Assembly (NCBI GenBank): GCA_964633825.1
Contig: CAZWHE010000001.1
Location: 44,507-108,506, forward strand
DNA: 64,000 nucleotides
From: CAZWHE01 sp964633825
GTDB lineage: Bacteria > Planctomycetota > B15-G4 > CAYZWU01
Direction of reading: 5' to 3'
The notes under the pieces are model-generated. The model was not told where the DNA came from, searched no databases, and saw nothing but the letters and a program-made list of their open reading frames with translations. A program made the position numbers and the translations under genes. Shown one piece after another: positions 52,373 through 62,297 of this stretch (the stretch's first letter is position 1; every line of letters begins with the position of its first letter).

Positions 52373-54190
52373 GTGACCGAGCTGATGTCGCGCGGCCTGG
52401 AACACTGGCGCAAAGGCGAGCACCAGGCCGCCGAACGCCTGCTCCGCCGTGCGGCCGAGCAGGACTTAACGACAGACGCTCCTCTGATCCTGGGTCGGTT
52501 TCTTATCGACACGTCATACTTCGAGGAAGCGACAGCCGTTTTCAAGGAGCTCCTGGTTGCCAATCCGGACGATCCCGTTGTCCTGTCCGGCCTGGTCAAA
52601 AGCCTGATGTTCCAGGAAAGATTCGACGCTGCATCCAGGTGCCTGGAAAAAGTGCTGGCCCAAATCCCCACCAACACCGAAGCGCTCCACCTTCTCACCG
52701 AGCTGGCCGCCAGAACAGGCGAAAGCCGGAAAGCGATCGAACGGCTCGAGCAGCTGAGCGAACAATGCACCGACACGCCCGAGCCCCTCCTGGCCCTTGC
52801 TTCGCTCCACGAAGAAGAAGGGCGACTCGCCGAAGCCGGGCGGATCCTGTCGCGGGCCCTTATTCGATTCCGGCGCAACCCGCGCCTTCTCAACAGGCTC
52901 GGGATTCTCAACTACAACAGAAAGCGGTACAAGGCCAGCATCAACTGTCATTCAAAAGCCCTCGATGAAATCGAACGGGAATGGCGCGACCCGGAGCCCG
53001 AATTTCTGCTGCAGACAAAGATGAACCTCGCCAATGCGCTTTGCATGGCCGGCAGCATCGAACGCTCGCTCGAGCTCTATGACCGTCTCCTCGAGGAGGA
53101 TCCCGGAAACACGATGATCTCCGTCAACAGGGCCATTACCTTTCGCAACGCCGGCCGGCTCAAAGAAGCGCGCCGCACGCTCGAGGACGTGCTGGAGCGG
53201 GGACAGGAGAACAAAAGCGTTCTCTGCTGGCTCGGAATAATCAATCTCGAGGAAAACTCACCCTGGCGGGCGGAGTATTATTTCAGAAAAGCCCGGGAAC
53301 AGGACGGCAGCGACGTCTACCTGAAACTGCACCTCGCCTTGGCCCTGAAGCGCCAGGGGCGTCTCGAAGAAGCCCTCATTCTGGTGGACGATATTCTTTT
53401 CTTGAATCCCGACACCGAAGACGCCGTCAAGCTCAAAGCCGACATCCTGATCAAAACAGACCGTCCCGCCGAAGCGGCCTCGATCTACCATCAGCTTCAC
53501 GAGCGGAATCCGAACGATTCCCGGCTGCTCAACTGCCTGGCCAGAACCGAGGCCCTGTGCGGCCGGATCGATAAAGCCCTTCTTTTTCTGAAACAGGCCC
53601 TTCGCCTCGATCCAGAAAACAGCGGCCTTCTCCTCGAAACAGCCGAGATCATGCTTCTCGACGGCCGGAAAGAAGAGTGTTTAGATCTTCTAAAACAGGG
53701 GCTCGAATCGAAAACGCTCTCCGCCTGGAACATTCGAACAAACCCCGGTCTCGACGACATCAAGTGGATGAAGGAGTATCGCGACCTGACCGGAGGAAGC
53801 CTGCTCGACTTCGCCGATCCCTGGGGAAGCGTTGAAAAGCGCCTTCATCGAATCCTGAAAACACTTCCTCCATCGACTCCGTCGGGGCGCAACCGGAATC
53901 CGCTCTGGCGCAGGCTTCGCTCCAACGGGACACTCGTAGGCGACGCGATCGCGGCGGTGCGAAAGATCCTCCATGTGGTGACGGGCGATTTCGAGCTCGC
54001 CGGAAACGCGGGATGTGCCGGAAAAGCCGATTCCGTCCTTGCCGAGGTTCACCCCCTCGACGGAGGCATCGAAATCAAAACGGTTTTTCAAACGGCGGAA
54101 AAAGACCGCCGGAAACGGGAGCTTCCCCAGGCGGTGTTCCGTCAGGACCAAAACACCTATCTGATTCGTTTTCACGACTATCACATTTAA
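52373..54190 (+). CDS. Cytoplasmic TPR-repeat protein
   Basis: About 605 aa, mostly tandem TPR units (for example PLILGRFLIDTSYFEEA, PVVLSGLVKSLMFQERF, AEALHLL-like, RLLNRLGILNYNRKRY, VYLKLHLALALKRQGRLEEAL, SRLLNCLARTEALCGRIDKAL), in total some 12-14 repeats. The last ~100 residues are not TPR and end in a small beta-rich domain (GGIEIKTVFQTAE, NTYLIRFHDYHI). No signal peptide is seen. The start is uncertain: GTG 52373 or ATG 52385 are plausible, while the frame stays open to 52256, and no good ribosome binding site marks any of them. A REP-like hairpin lies right after the stop. Confidence 0.7.
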   Translation: MTELMSRGLEHWRKGEHQAAERLLRRAAEQDLTTDAPLILGRFLIDTSYFEEATAVFKELLVANPDDPVVLSGLVKSLMFQERFDAASRCLEKVLAQIPTNTEALHLLTELAARTGESRKAIERLEQLSEQCTDTPEPLLALASLHEEEGRLAEAGRILSRALIRFRRNPRLLNRLGILNYNRKRYKASINCHSKALDEIEREWRDPEPEFLLQTKMNLANALCMAGSIERSLELYDRLLEEDPGNTMISVNRAITFRNAGRLKEARRTLEDVLERGQENKSVLCWLGIINLEENSPWRAEYYFRKAREQDGSDVYLKLHLALALKRQGRLEEALILVDDILFLNPDTEDAVKLKADILIKTDRPAEAASIYHQLHERNPNDSRLLNCLARTEALCGRIDKALLFLKQALRLDPENSGLLLETAEIMLLDGRKEECLDLLKQGLESKTLSAWNIRTNPGLDDIKWMKEYRDLTGGSLLDFADPWGSVEKRLHRILKTLPPSTPSGRNRNPLWRRLRSNGTLVGDAIAAVRKILHVVTGDFELAGNAGCAGKADSVLAEVHPLDGGIEIKTVFQTAEKDRRKRELPQAVFRQDQNTYLIRFHDYHI

Positions 54191-54198
54191 AGCTTGAA

Positions 54199-54234
54199 GG
54201 GGACACAATACGTAATAATATGTATAGTGTCCCC
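54199..54234. repeat. REP-like hairpin (GGGGACAC family)
   Basis: A 36-nt hairpin: GGGGACAC pairs with GTGTCCCC and, after one A.A mismatch, ATACGTA pairs with TATGTAT, leaving a 4-nt loop. It lies between the TPR gene stop (54190) and the kinase ribosome binding site. The sequence type resembles REP elements moved by RAYT (IS200-like) transposases. Confidence 0.85.
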
Positions 54235-54260
54235 TCGCAAGAAGGGCGTACCCTCTGCCC

Positions 54261-54270
54261 CAAGGAGGAG
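54261..54270 (+). promoter_or_regulatory. Ribosome binding site deciding the histidine kinase start
   Basis: CAAGGAGGAG followed by six bases and ATG 54277 is a near-ideal Shine-Dalgarno. It argues against longer in-frame starts that run through the REP hairpin and the TPR gene. Confidence 0.8.
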
Positions 54271-54276
54271 TCTGTC

Positions 54277-55569
54277 ATGGACGGGGAATTCGATCGCCAC
54301 TTTAAAACAGAATCTCTCCTTGTCAAAGCCTCGATGGGCTTGATCAGGATGAAGAACACGGCCGACGTGGTGCAGCATCTGGCCGATGCGGCTCTCGAAA
54401 TCTTCGAAACACGCTATGCCGTTGTCGGCGCATTCCCTGCCGAGAGCCGCGAACTGAAAATCGTGGGATTCACAAAACATCCCTCAGTGGACGAGGCCTG
54501 TGTTGTGGACACTCCGATTACGGGCCACGGGTTGTTTCGGCCCCTGTACGAAGGAGATCTCCGGCCCATACTCTGCAACGATGTCCCTTCCCACCCGACG
54601 AGCATGGGCTATCCCGAAGGACATCCCGAGATCAAAAAAGTCATCATCGTGCCTCTTGTGAATCAAACCATGGAAATGATCGGGCTCTTTATCGTGGGTG
54701 ACAAACTGGATGGTTCCGATTTCAAAGAGAGCGATCAAATCCTGGCCGAACGCCTGACCCACTACGGTTCCGCCGCTGTGGCCCACGCCCGCGCAGACGA
54801 AGACAGAATGAAAGCCGAAAGCGAGCTGGAGGAGGCCCGCCGGGAACACATGATCGCCATGGCCCACGCCGGCCGCCTGGCCGCCATCGGAGAAATGACC
54901 GCTATAACGGCACACGAGCTCAACCAGCCCCTGGGCAGCATCAGCAACTACCTGCACGGTTCACTGGAAGAGCTTGATTCAGAGAAACAAGACATCGAAA
55001 TCGTCAGGAAGGGGCTCGAACACAGCCGCAGCCTGGTTGAGCGCGCGAAGACAATCATTCAACGGCTGCGCGAGTTTTCCCGGAGCGGCGAGGACGCCAG
55101 CGGTCCGGTTTCCATAAAGGAAGTCGTTTCCTACGCCGCCGATCTTCTCCAGCCGCGGATACGGAAGATGGGTGTGAGCCTGATCGCCGACATCCCCGAA
55201 GACTTTCCTTCCCTGCAGGGCGACCCCCTCAAACTGGAGCAGGTCTTTCTCAACATCATGACGAACGCCTGCGATGCCATGGAAGATTCGGCAGTAAAAA
55301 ACCTCTCCGTAACGGCGAAGACCGTGAACAACGAGGCGGAATTCTCCGTAACGAACACGGGAGCGCCCATCTCGGAGAAGATCGGCGACAAGATATTCGA
55401 TGCCTTCTACTCGACGAAACCGCCCGAAAGCGGTCAGGGACTCGGCCTTTCGATCTGCAGATCGATCATCAGGGAGTACGGCGGATCGATCCATGTCAGA
55501 AACATTCCCGACGGCGGAACCGCCTTCGTCTTCAAGATCCCGCTTTCAAGGGGACACAATGCGCAGTAA
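54277..55569 (+). CDS. GAF-domain sensor histidine kinase, orphan
   Basis: A 430-aa cytoplasmic kinase. Residues about 25-175 form a GAF domain (LADAALEIFETRYAVVGAF, VIIVPLVNQTMEMIGLFIVG), and a helical linker follows. The HisKA domain has the phospho-acceptor His213 in AHELNQPLGSISNYL. HATPase_c motifs are NIMTNACDAM (N box) and FDAFYSTKPPESGQGLGLSI (F and G2 boxes), with GGTAFVFKIPL at the end. No membrane segment and no adjacent response regulator were found. The last residues, SRGHNAQ, and the stop codon are encoded by a REP-like hairpin, so the original C-terminus has probably been replaced. Confidence 0.9.
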   Translation: MDGEFDRHFKTESLLVKASMGLIRMKNTADVVQHLADAALEIFETRYAVVGAFPAESRELKIVGFTKHPSVDEACVVDTPITGHGLFRPLYEGDLRPILCNDVPSHPTSMGYPEGHPEIKKVIIVPLVNQTMEMIGLFIVGDKLDGSDFKESDQILAERLTHYGSAAVAHARADEDRMKAESELEEARREHMIAMAHAGRLAAIGEMTAITAHELNQPLGSISNYLHGSLEELDSEKQDIEIVRKGLEHSRSLVERAKTIIQRLREFSRSGEDASGPVSIKEVVSYAADLLQPRIRKMGVSLIADIPEDFPSLQGDPLKLEQVFLNIMTNACDAMEDSAVKNLSVTAKTVNNEAEFSVTNTGAPISEKIGDKIFDAFYSTKPPESGQGLGLSICRSIIREYGGSIHVRNIPDGGTAFVFKIPLSRGHNAQ

Positions 55570-55600
55570 CCGGTAAGCGGTTACTGCGCATTGTGTCCCC
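55550..55600. repeat. REP-like hairpin overlapping the kinase stop codon
   Basis: A perfect 23-bp stem (starting GGGGACACAATGCGCAGTAA) with a 5-nt GTAAG loop. The kinase TAA at 55567-55569 lies in the left arm. The outer GGGGACAC/GTGTCCCC is shared with 54199-54234 and 63867-63873. Confidence 0.9.
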
Positions 55601-55610
55601 TATCAGCTTA

Positions 55611-57347
55611 TCAGGGGAGCGCTCGGTAGATGGCGGTTTTGAGATCCTGGGGATTGCGAATCGCGGCGAGACAGGTTTTCTCGACGCAGACGTAGGCCGT
55701 GGGCTCCCGATCGGTGGGAAACTCCATCTTCATTGCCAGATCTTTCTCGCACACGGGATCGATGGTCAGCAAAACGCGGGAAGCGAAGAAATGCTTCAGC
55801 GCCTCTTCGGCCAACCGATTCGTTCTCTCGTCCTCCTTGGAGCCGACAATCACCACGTAGAGCGGCTTGTGGAAGAAAAGGTCCACGGCCTTGGCATATC
55901 CCGCGGTGAAGTATCCGTAGAGATGGTAGTCTCTGGCAAAGGACGCCAGCGTTCTTTCCGCCAGCTGCAGATATTCCTCTTCGAACGTGAGGGAATAAAA
56001 ACGGATCAGCACGTCTGCAATAACGGCGTTTTCAAGGATCGACTTGTTGCGCCGGCGGAGCCCCCCCCGGGCGCCGGTCTTTTCAGAGATGTCGTAGAAG
56101 CCGCCCGATATGCTCGACTGCTTCTGCACGATGATGCCGAGAAGATCCCTGATCACTTCGATGTATTCGTTTTTGCCCGCAAATTCGACGGCGCTCAGCA
56201 GGGCGCGGCAGAGATAGATCTGGTCGGTGAGAAGCCCCAGGATCTGCCGGCTCCTGTCGAAATAGTGATAAACCCCCCTGTCGGTCACGTAAAGGTTCTT
56301 CAGGATGAACTCGATCGCCTGGCACGCCATTTTTTTGAGCAGAGGCTCCCTGAGAACCGGGGCGACTTCGAGAAAGACCGTTGCCGCCATGGCGTTGGTG
56401 TTGGCATAGATCGTTCTGTCCGTACCGGGCGGTTTGCGGTCCCGTCGCTCGAGCTTGTCGAGCAGGTAATAGTCGTCGTCGGCATCCTGCGAACTGCGAA
56501 ACGCGCCGTAATCGGCGTCCCAGAGGTTGGCGCAGATGTAATGGGCCGTCTCTTTCGCCACATCGAAATACCTGGTGCGGCCCATGACCTGATATGCGGT
56601 CGCATAGCAGTGGAGCAGACCCACATTCGTTTCGAGAAGCTTCTCGGTGTTCGGGGCCCTCCAGTCGCGCGTGGCGCAGTACCGGAAAAACCCACCGCCC
56701 ACAGGGTCAAAGAGCTCGCCGTCCGTCATCTCCTCCAGCGTCTTGTTGACCACGCCGAGGAGTTTCAGATCGTTTGTCCGGGCATACTGGAGTATGGCAA
56801 AATCGATCGCCTCGGAATGGGGAAATTTCTGTCCTTTTCCAAAGCCGCCGTATTTCTCGTCGAACTCGGCGATGATCGACCGGGAAACATTGGTGATGAT
56901 CTTTTCGGAGAGCTCGCCCTTGCGGGTGTCCTTCTCCTTTTGGCCCTCCTCCTCTTCCCGGACCATGGCATCGATGGCGTCCTGGATCCTGTCTTTCTTC
57001 TCACGATAGGCGGCGGGCACTTTTTCGAGAAGCATGGCGAGCTCCTCTTCATCGAAGTACGTCCCGCCCGTGACGACCTCGCCGTCGGGGGTGAGGATCG
57101 CACAGGACGGCCAACCGCCCATGTTGTAGCGTTCGTTGATATCGGGACGCCTGTCCTTGTCGATCCGTATGGGGACGAACTCTTTTTCCATGAGCTCGAT
57201 GATCTTTTCGTTGGAAAAGATCTTGTCCTCCATCGATCTGGACCAACGGCACCAGGAAGCCACGATGAAGAGCAGAACGAGCTTGCTCTCCTCCTTGGCC
57301 TTCTCGAAGGAGGTGTCGTCCCAATTTAACCAGTTGACAAACGCCAT
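55611..57347 (-). CDS. Thioredoxin-fold protein of the YyaL/SSP411 (DUF255) family
   Basis: A 578-aa protein. Residues about 1-115 are a thioredoxin-like fold (LVLLFIVASWCRWSRSMEDKIF, GGWPSCAILTPDGEVV) in which the usual CxxC is replaced by CRWS. The rest is an (alpha/alpha)6 barrel like that of N-acylglucosamine epimerases and cellobiose epimerases (GGFGKGQKFPHSEAIDF, GGGFFRYCATRDWRAPNTEKLL, SSQDADD). The family is widespread and its reaction is not settled. It is somewhat shorter than the usual ~650-700 aa. The start ATG 57347 follows GGCGAGATAAC. The stop is close to the second REP-like hairpin. Confidence 0.85.
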   Translation of the reverse strand: MAFVNWLNWDDTSFEKAKEESKLVLLFIVASWCRWSRSMEDKIFSNEKIIELMEKEFVPIRIDKDRRPDINERYNMGGWPSCAILTPDGEVVTGGTYFDEEELAMLLEKVPAAYREKKDRIQDAIDAMVREEEEGQKEKDTRKGELSEKIITNVSRSIIAEFDEKYGGFGKGQKFPHSEAIDFAILQYARTNDLKLLGVVNKTLEEMTDGELFDPVGGGFFRYCATRDWRAPNTEKLLETNVGLLHCYATAYQVMGRTRYFDVAKETAHYICANLWDADYGAFRSSQDADDDYYLLDKLERRDRKPPGTDRTIYANTNAMAATVFLEVAPVLREPLLKKMACQAIEFILKNLYVTDRGVYHYFDRSRQILGLLTDQIYLCRALLSAVEFAGKNEYIEVIRDLLGIIVQKQSSISGGFYDISEKTGARGGLRRRNKSILENAVIADVLIRFYSLTFEEEYLQLAERTLASFARDYHLYGYFTAGYAKAVDLFFHKPLYVVIVGSKEDERTNRLAEEALKHFFASRVLLTIDPVCEKDLAMKMEFPTDREPTAYVCVEKTCLAAIRNPQDLKTAIYRALP

Positions 57348-57489
57348 GTTATCTCGCCTTTGCCCCTGTTTTTAATAGCACATCAAATGAACGGGGCGTT
57401 CCTTTTTCTATCCATCCTATCGGCAAGATCTTATACTTTTCCTGAGCCAAGAATGGCTTGATCCTCTTCTTTCCGTGAAAAAAGGAAAA

Positions 57490-57882
57490 TCAACCGGCTC
57501 GGCGGCCGGGCTCGGACTCTGTCCAGTCCACGATTTCAGCGTCGCCCCAGAGGTTTTCGATGTCGTAATAGTCCCGGGCATCCTTGGCAAAGACGTGCAG
57601 AATGACATCGCCATAGTCCATGAGAATCCACCAGGCCTGCGAGTAGCCTTCAACCGAGATCGGGCGGGTATTCTTCTCTTTCAAACTCCTCTTGATTTCA
57701 TCGGCTATGGTTTGGATGTGTTTTCTATTGGCGCCCGTCGCCAAAACAAAGAAATCGGCCATGGGGAACACTTCCTTCATGTCGAGGACGGTGATCTTTC
57801 TGCCTTTCTTATCCTCGGCGATCCGGGCGCACATTTTCGCTAGATCAATCGGTTCGATTCTTGTTCTCCTATTGGGTTTCAT
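57490..57882 (-). CDS. rsfS: Ribosomal silencing factor RsfS
   Basis: A 130-aa protein of the RsfS/Iojap family, which binds ribosomal protein uL14 on the 50S subunit and blocks subunit joining under starvation. Conserved blocks are [31 protein letters not shown], split here as [10 protein letters not shown] and [34 protein letters not shown] and [14 protein letters not shown]. It starts 14 nt inside the end of hppA and is probably co-transcribed with it. Confidence 0.95.
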   Translation of the reverse strand: MKPNRRTRIEPIDLAKMCARIAEDKKGRKITVLDMKEVFPMADFFVLATGANRKHIQTIADEIKRSLKEKNTRPISVEGYSQAWWILMDYGDVILHVFAKDARDYYDIENLWGDAEIVDWTESEPGRRAG

Positions 57883-60130
57883 CGATCAGGCCGTCGGCTT
57901 CTTCCTCGATTCCTTCCTCCTCTGCAGCGGAATCGGTTTCAACAGGGCCGGCTCCTTCCGCACTCTCCGCGCCTTCACCGGCTTCTTCACCCGCCGGCGC
58001 GGTTTGTTCCTCCAAAGCCTCCGGAACATCCCCTGTTCCGTCGATCTCCTCCACGATAGGAATCGCGCTTTCCGTCTCGGCGGAAACAGCCGTTTCCGCT
58101 CTTATGAAGAGCGGGGCAAAAACAACGGACACGATACACATCAGCTTGATCAGGATGTTGAGGGACGGTCCCGACGTGTCTTTGAAAGGATCGCCCACCG
58201 TGTCCCCCACGACAGCGGCCTTGTGGGCATCCGAGCCTTTTCCCCCCAGGACTCCGCCCTCGATATACTTCTTTGCGTTATCCCAGGCCCCGCCGGCATT
58301 GGCCATGAAGAGCGCCATCATCACACCGGAAACCAATGCGCCTGCGAGCAGACCGCCCAAAGCCGCCGGGCTGACGAGCAGGCCCACCAGAACCGGCGCC
58401 AGAATGGCGAGCAGTCCCGGGGCGACCATCTCCTTCAGAGCCGATGTGGTCGCGATCTTCACGCACGTCTCCGTATCGGGATCAGCCGTGCCCGCCATCA
58501 GGCCGCTGATCTCGCGGAACTGCCTCCGCACCTCTTCGATGATCATTCCCGCCGCCCTGCCCACGGCCTGCATGGTCATGGACGAAAAGAGAAAGGGAAG
58601 CATGGCGCCGAGAAAAAGGCCTATCGTCACGTCGGGAGAAATGATATCGAGCCCGTCGAGACCGGCCGTGTCCACATAGGAACGGAAAAGCGCCAGGGCC
58701 GTGAGCGCGGCGGATCCGATGGCGAACCCCTTGCCGATGGCGGCCGTTGTGTTTCCGGCGGCATCGAGGGAATCGGTTCTCTTCCGCACTTCGGGGGGGA
58801 GTCCGGCCATCTCGGCGACACCGCCCGCATTATCGGCAACGGGACCGTAGGCATCCACACCGAGCGATATACCGAGAGTGGCCAGCATGCCGACCGCCGA
58901 GAGAGCGATTCCGTAGAGACCTGCGAGATGGAACGAGAACCAGACGGCGATACAGATCAGGATGATGGGAATCCAGACCGAGCGCATTCCGGTGGCCAGC
59001 CCCGTGATGATGTTGGGCGCCGCCCCCATTCTGCTCTGGTCGGCAATGGCCCGAGCGGCCCTTTTGTGCTCCGATGTGTAAAACTCCGTGATCTTGCCGA
59101 TGGCGACGCCGAGGAAGAGCCCCAGGGCCACGGAAAGGTAAACGCCGAGCTTCCAGCCGACGATGATATCCCCCTCGCTCCCCAGGACCGTTGCGAGAGG
59201 TGTGAAGTCCACGAAAAGAAGGGGAATGATCATCAACCCCATGAACGCGATGGACGACATGAACAGCCCCCTGAAGAGAGCGCGGTTCAGGGCGGTTTCA
59301 TCGTCGGTCGCGACGAAGCGCCTTCCAAAGGCCGAAGCGATGAGCCCGGCTGCGGCGAGAAAAACGGGCAGGATCACCATTCCCATGTATTCGTCGGAGA
59401 GCCCGGCCCGGGTAATCGTCGCGGCCCCGATCGCCATGGCGGCTATAATCGAGCCCACGTAGGATTCGAACAGGTCGGCGCCCATTCCGGCCACATCGCC
59501 CACGTTGTCTCCCACGTTGTCGGCTATGGTGGCGGGGTTCCGCGGATCGTCTTCGGGAATTCCCGACTCGACCTTCCCCACGAGGTCGGCGCCCACATCA
59601 GCGGCCTTGGTGTAGATTCCGCCGCCCACGCGGGCGAAAAGCGCGATCGACGACGCGCCGAAACCGAAACCGAAGATCACCTTGGGATCGCCGAAGATCA
59701 TGTAGAAGACCGAGATCCCGAGCATCCCCAGGCTGACGACTACGAGGCCCATCACCATGCCGCTGGAAAAGGCGATCTTCAGCGCTTCGTTGACCGACGT
59801 GCGCGCCGCCTGGGTGGTCCGCACGGCCGACTGGGTCGCCGTGCGCATGCCGAACCATCCGGCCGTTGCCGACATGAGGGCGCCGAAAAGAAAACAAATC
59901 GCCGTGGGCAGGCCGATCTCGGGAATCCATTGGAGGATGAGAAAGACGATGAGCACGAAAACAGCGAGGCGCGAATATTCCGTCTTGAGGAACGTGAGGG
60001 ATCCGGCCTGGACGGCGCGGGCGATCTTGCGCATCTTTTCGTTGCCCTCGTCCTGGGCCATGTTCTCCAAGTATATGAGATACGCATAGAGGAGGCCGCC
60101 GAGAGCGACCAGAATCGTAATCACAAGCAT
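57869..60130 (-). CDS. hppA: Membrane-bound K+-dependent-type pyrophosphatase with acidic C-terminal extension
   Basis: A 753-aa integral membrane protein of the H+/Na+-translocating pyrophosphatase family, coupling PPi hydrolysis to ion pumping. Key motifs are [41 protein letters not shown] and [29 protein letters not shown] has Ala where K+-independent enzymes have Lys, pointing to the K+-dependent class; H+ versus Na+ specificity is left open. After the last helix ([12 protein letters not shown]) about 80 residues rich in Glu, Ala and Gly form an unusual acidic tail. GTAGGAGGAG precedes ATG 60130, and a good promoter lies at 60222-60250. The rsfS gene overlaps its 3' end. Confidence 0.95.
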   Translation of the reverse strand: MLVITILVALGGLLYAYLIYLENMAQDEGNEKMRKIARAVQAGSLTFLKTEYSRLAVFVLIVFLILQWIPEIGLPTAICFLFGALMSATAGWFGMRTATQSAVRTTQAARTSVNEALKIAFSSGMVMGLVVVSLGMLGISVFYMIFGDPKVIFGFGFGASSIALFARVGGGIYTKAADVGADLVGKVESGIPEDDPRNPATIADNVGDNVGDVAGMGADLFESYVGSIIAAMAIGAATITRAGLSDEYMGMVILPVFLAAAGLIASAFGRRFVATDDETALNRALFRGLFMSSIAFMGLMIIPLLFVDFTPLATVLGSEGDIIVGWKLGVYLSVALGLFLGVAIGKITEFYTSEHKRAARAIADQSRMGAAPNIITGLATGMRSVWIPIILICIAVWFSFHLAGLYGIALSAVGMLATLGISLGVDAYGPVADNAGGVAEMAGLPPEVRKRTDSLDAAGNTTAAIGKGFAIGSAALTALALFRSYVDTAGLDGLDIISPDVTIGLFLGAMLPFLFSSMTMQAVGRAAGMIIEEVRRQFREISGLMAGTADPDTETCVKIATTSALKEMVAPGLLAILAPVLVGLLVSPAALGGLLAGALVSGVMMALFMANAGGAWDNAKKYIEGGVLGGKGSDAHKAAVVGDTVGDPFKDTSGPSLNILIKLMCIVSVVFAPLFIRAETAVSAETESAIPIVEEIDGTGDVPEALEEQTAPAGEEAGEGAESAEGAGPVETDSAAEEEGIEEEADGLIDETQ

Positions 60131-60221
60131 TGCTCAATCTCCTCCTACAAACGGATCATGCCGGCTTCGCGCGCTGCCGACCCTCTCGGGTCCGCCGACC
60201 CGTAATCAGGTCGGAGGGGGA

Positions 60222-60250
60222 ATCATATTTCCTCTGGAAAAGTCCTTCAA
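60222..60250 (-). promoter_or_regulatory. Sigma-70-type promoter of hppA
   Basis: On the minus strand TTGAAG (60245-60250), a 17-nt spacer and TATGAT (60222-60227) form a well-spaced promoter, about 90 nt upstream of ATG 60130 and after the stop of the ABC operon. Confidence 0.65.
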
Positions 60251-60264
60251 CTGATTTCCACACG

Positions 60265-61017
60265 CTACTCATCCAGCCTCCGGCATTCTGCGGCCCGCTC
60301 GCGGTAAAAGTCGAGAAGGGAATCGACTCTTTCTCGATCATTTTGCCCCGCCAGGCCGGCGGCTGCGTGTTCGGCGGCTTTTGCCCAGAGCCGGCCGGCC
60401 TCCGCGTATCGGCCTTTTTCCCCTTCCGCCGCCGCGCCGTCGGCCAGCGCCCGGAGGAGAAAAAGAAGCGTTTTTTCGTCGATCGATTCGAGCCACGCTT
60501 TTTCGAGATAAACGTGAGCGAGCTGCACGGGAAGCTTTCCATATCTTTTGAGACAGGTCTCTCTGAAAACACCCCGGTCTCCGGTGCGCATGAAAAACGT
60601 CATACCCAGACCCCGGTTGAGAACGGGATCGTCCGGGTTATTCAGAAGGCCCTCCTCCTGGATGTCGAGCCCCTCCTCGAACCACCGGGCGCGGGACTCA
60701 TCGCTGATCGCTCTAAGAGCCATGTTGAAGGAAAGGTGCCAGTGGAGAAAATTCCGGATTTCGGAAGAACGGGGTTCCAGCTTCAGGAGGGTTCTCGCAT
60801 CGGCGAGGACCATGCCGTCCCGTCCCTCGCTCACGTGGCCGCTCATGCGCATCCAGAGAGCGTCCACGGCAAAGATCCGGAAAGCTCCAAGAGCCCTGAA
60901 GACCGCCTGATCCGGGTCATCGGACAGGTCCCGTTCCACGGAAATACGGGGCAGAGCCCATATCCCGGCGAGGAGGCATCCGCACATGGCCGCCGCGATT
61001 TTGATCGGGAGCTTCAC
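60265..61017 (-). CDS. Membrane-anchored helical (TPR-like) protein of an ABC operon
   Basis: A 250-aa protein with one N-terminal membrane segment (about 4-20, IKIAAAMCGCLLAGIWAL) and a remaining helical repeat part (LRFNMALRAIS-like and NRGLGMTFFMRTGD segments) that looks TPR-like. No enzyme motif was seen. GTG 61017 is chosen because it overlaps the stop of the permease gene as GTGA; longer in-frame versions run through that gene. It is the third gene of ATPase-permease-this protein, so it is probably an accessory periplasmic subunit of the transporter. Confidence 0.65.
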   Translation of the reverse strand: MKLPIKIAAAMCGCLLAGIWALPRISVERDLSDDPDQAVFRALGAFRIFAVDALWMRMSGHVSEGRDGMVLADARTLLKLEPRSSEIRNFLHWHLSFNMALRAISDESRARWFEEGLDIQEEGLLNNPDDPVLNRGLGMTFFMRTGDRGVFRETCLKRYGKLPVQLAHVYLEKAWLESIDEKTLLFLLRALADGAAAEGEKGRYAEAGRLWAKAAEHAAAGLAGQNDRERVDSLLDFYRERAAECRRLDE

Positions 61018-62297
61018 GGCCGCCTCCAGGAGGCGACGAGTGCGCCCAAAACCAGAACCAGGACCAAGTGGACGGCCCCTTCCTTCCAGGGGAGGAAGAT
61101 ATCGCGTTCGTTCGGGCACTCTCCCCGCGAGAGGGGTCCGGCGCTTCCACCCGCCGAGGGATCGGGAAGAAGAGCGATCATCTTCGCGGCGGACGCGGCG
61201 AGGCCTTTCAACGCAAGAGCGGCGAGGCCGTCATCTTCCGCTTCCACCTGAATATTTTCCCCGGAGATCATCCGGATCGAATCGGGCGAACCGGCGGCGG
61301 CGAGCCTGAGATTCGCCTTCAGGGAAGGGCCGGCCGCAACGATCAGGACCATTACGGTCGAGGCGAAGAGCGCCGAGGGCTCGCTCACGAAGGAAGAAAA
61401 AAAGAGCGCCGTCGCGATGGAGAGCCAGAGCATGGGAAGAAAAGAGAATACCGAAGCAAAGAGCGCAACGACGGGGCCTGTTTCATCATAGACGAGGGAG
61501 CAGCCGTCCCTGCCCGTTTCGAGAAAATTATCCCCCCCGCGGATGGAAAGAAAGACCTCCAGATCCCGGCCGGTCCAGGCCGGAAGGGCCAGGCTGAATT
61601 TCTTTCTCAGGCGGACTTCGATCTCAACTCGGGCGATCTTTTTTCCATCCGCCTTCGCCGTCACCTCGAGAGGAATGACTCCCTGAAACGGCCTGGCCCG
61701 GGGAAAGCATATTCTGTGCGAGAAGTGGAGCTTCGTCTCACCGGCGGAGGCGCCGTCAAGAGAGTCGAAAACCCATCGGACCCGGCTTCCATCGGGGGGA
61801 AGAAGGACGGGCGAGCCGAAATCGCGCTCCACACCGGTCGCGCTGAACAGCGAGGCGATCTTTACTTTTCGAAAAGATTCTTCCCTGCCGAAAAGAGACA
61901 GTCCAACACCGCCGGCCAGGGTGAAAAAGAGGGCCGCCAGGGTGAGATGGATTGCCAGGCCCGAGAACCGGCCCAGGAACCACGCCGCCGCGGACAGCGG
62001 TTTGGATCCGGCCACGTCCCGGAATCCCGATTTTCTGTCCCCGGCCAAGCCCCGCGCTCCCGAGATCAGAGCCGCGGCGATCAAAAGCAGCGTCATGGCG
62101 GAATAAACGAGACAGGCCGCCAGCCCCTGGTCCTTCTCCTCCGGGCCGGGCAGTCCCGAGCCCGCGGCAAATGCCGCCGCACAACCGGCTAGGAGAACGA
62201 TCCAGAAAGAAACCCCGCGGTTCCGGACCAGTGTTTCCGCGGCAACGGCCGCGACGTGCCGAAAGAAAGAACAGCGATCCGGCCGAATCGGGTTCAT
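61014..62297 (-). CDS. ABC-2-type membrane permease subunit
   Basis: A 427-aa membrane protein. N-terminal helices (FWIVLLAGCAAAFAAG, LVYSAMTLLLIAAALISG) are followed by the DRKSGFRDVAGSKPLSAAAWFLGRF segment, which resembles the coupling region of ABC-2/Gld-type permeases. Further helices are ALFASVFSFLPMLWLSIATALFF, FASTVMVLIVAAG and LVLVLVLGALVAS, and between them lies a large extracytoplasmic beta-rich part (about 170-285). The start overlaps the ATPase stop by 4 nt (ATGA), so both form one transporter. The exported substrate is unknown. Confidence 0.75.
   Translation of the reverse strand: MNPIRPDRCSFFRHVAAVAAETLVRNRGVSFWIVLLAGCAAAFAAGSGLPGPEEKDQGLAACLVYSAMTLLLIAAALISGARGLAGDRKSGFRDVAGSKPLSAAAWFLGRFSGLAIHLTLAALFFTLAGGVGLSLFGREESFRKVKIASLFSATGVERDFGSPVLLPPDGSRVRWVFDSLDGASAGETKLHFSHRICFPRARPFQGVIPLEVTAKADGKKIARVEIEVRLRKKFSLALPAWTGRDLEVFLSIRGGDNFLETGRDGCSLVYDETGPVVALFASVFSFLPMLWLSIATALFFSSFVSEPSALFASTVMVLIVAAGPSLKANLRLAAAGSPDSIRMISGENIQVEAEDDGLAALALKGLAASAAKMIALLPDPSAGGSAGPLSRGECPNERDIFLPWKEGAVHLVLVLVLGALVASWRRP

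Noticed and set aside
60140..60262. A tRNA or structured RNA in the GC-rich hppA leader
   Set aside because: Short inverted repeats are present (GGGTCGGC, GACCCG), but no cloverleaf or known riboswitch pattern; it is better explained as promoter and 5' UTR.
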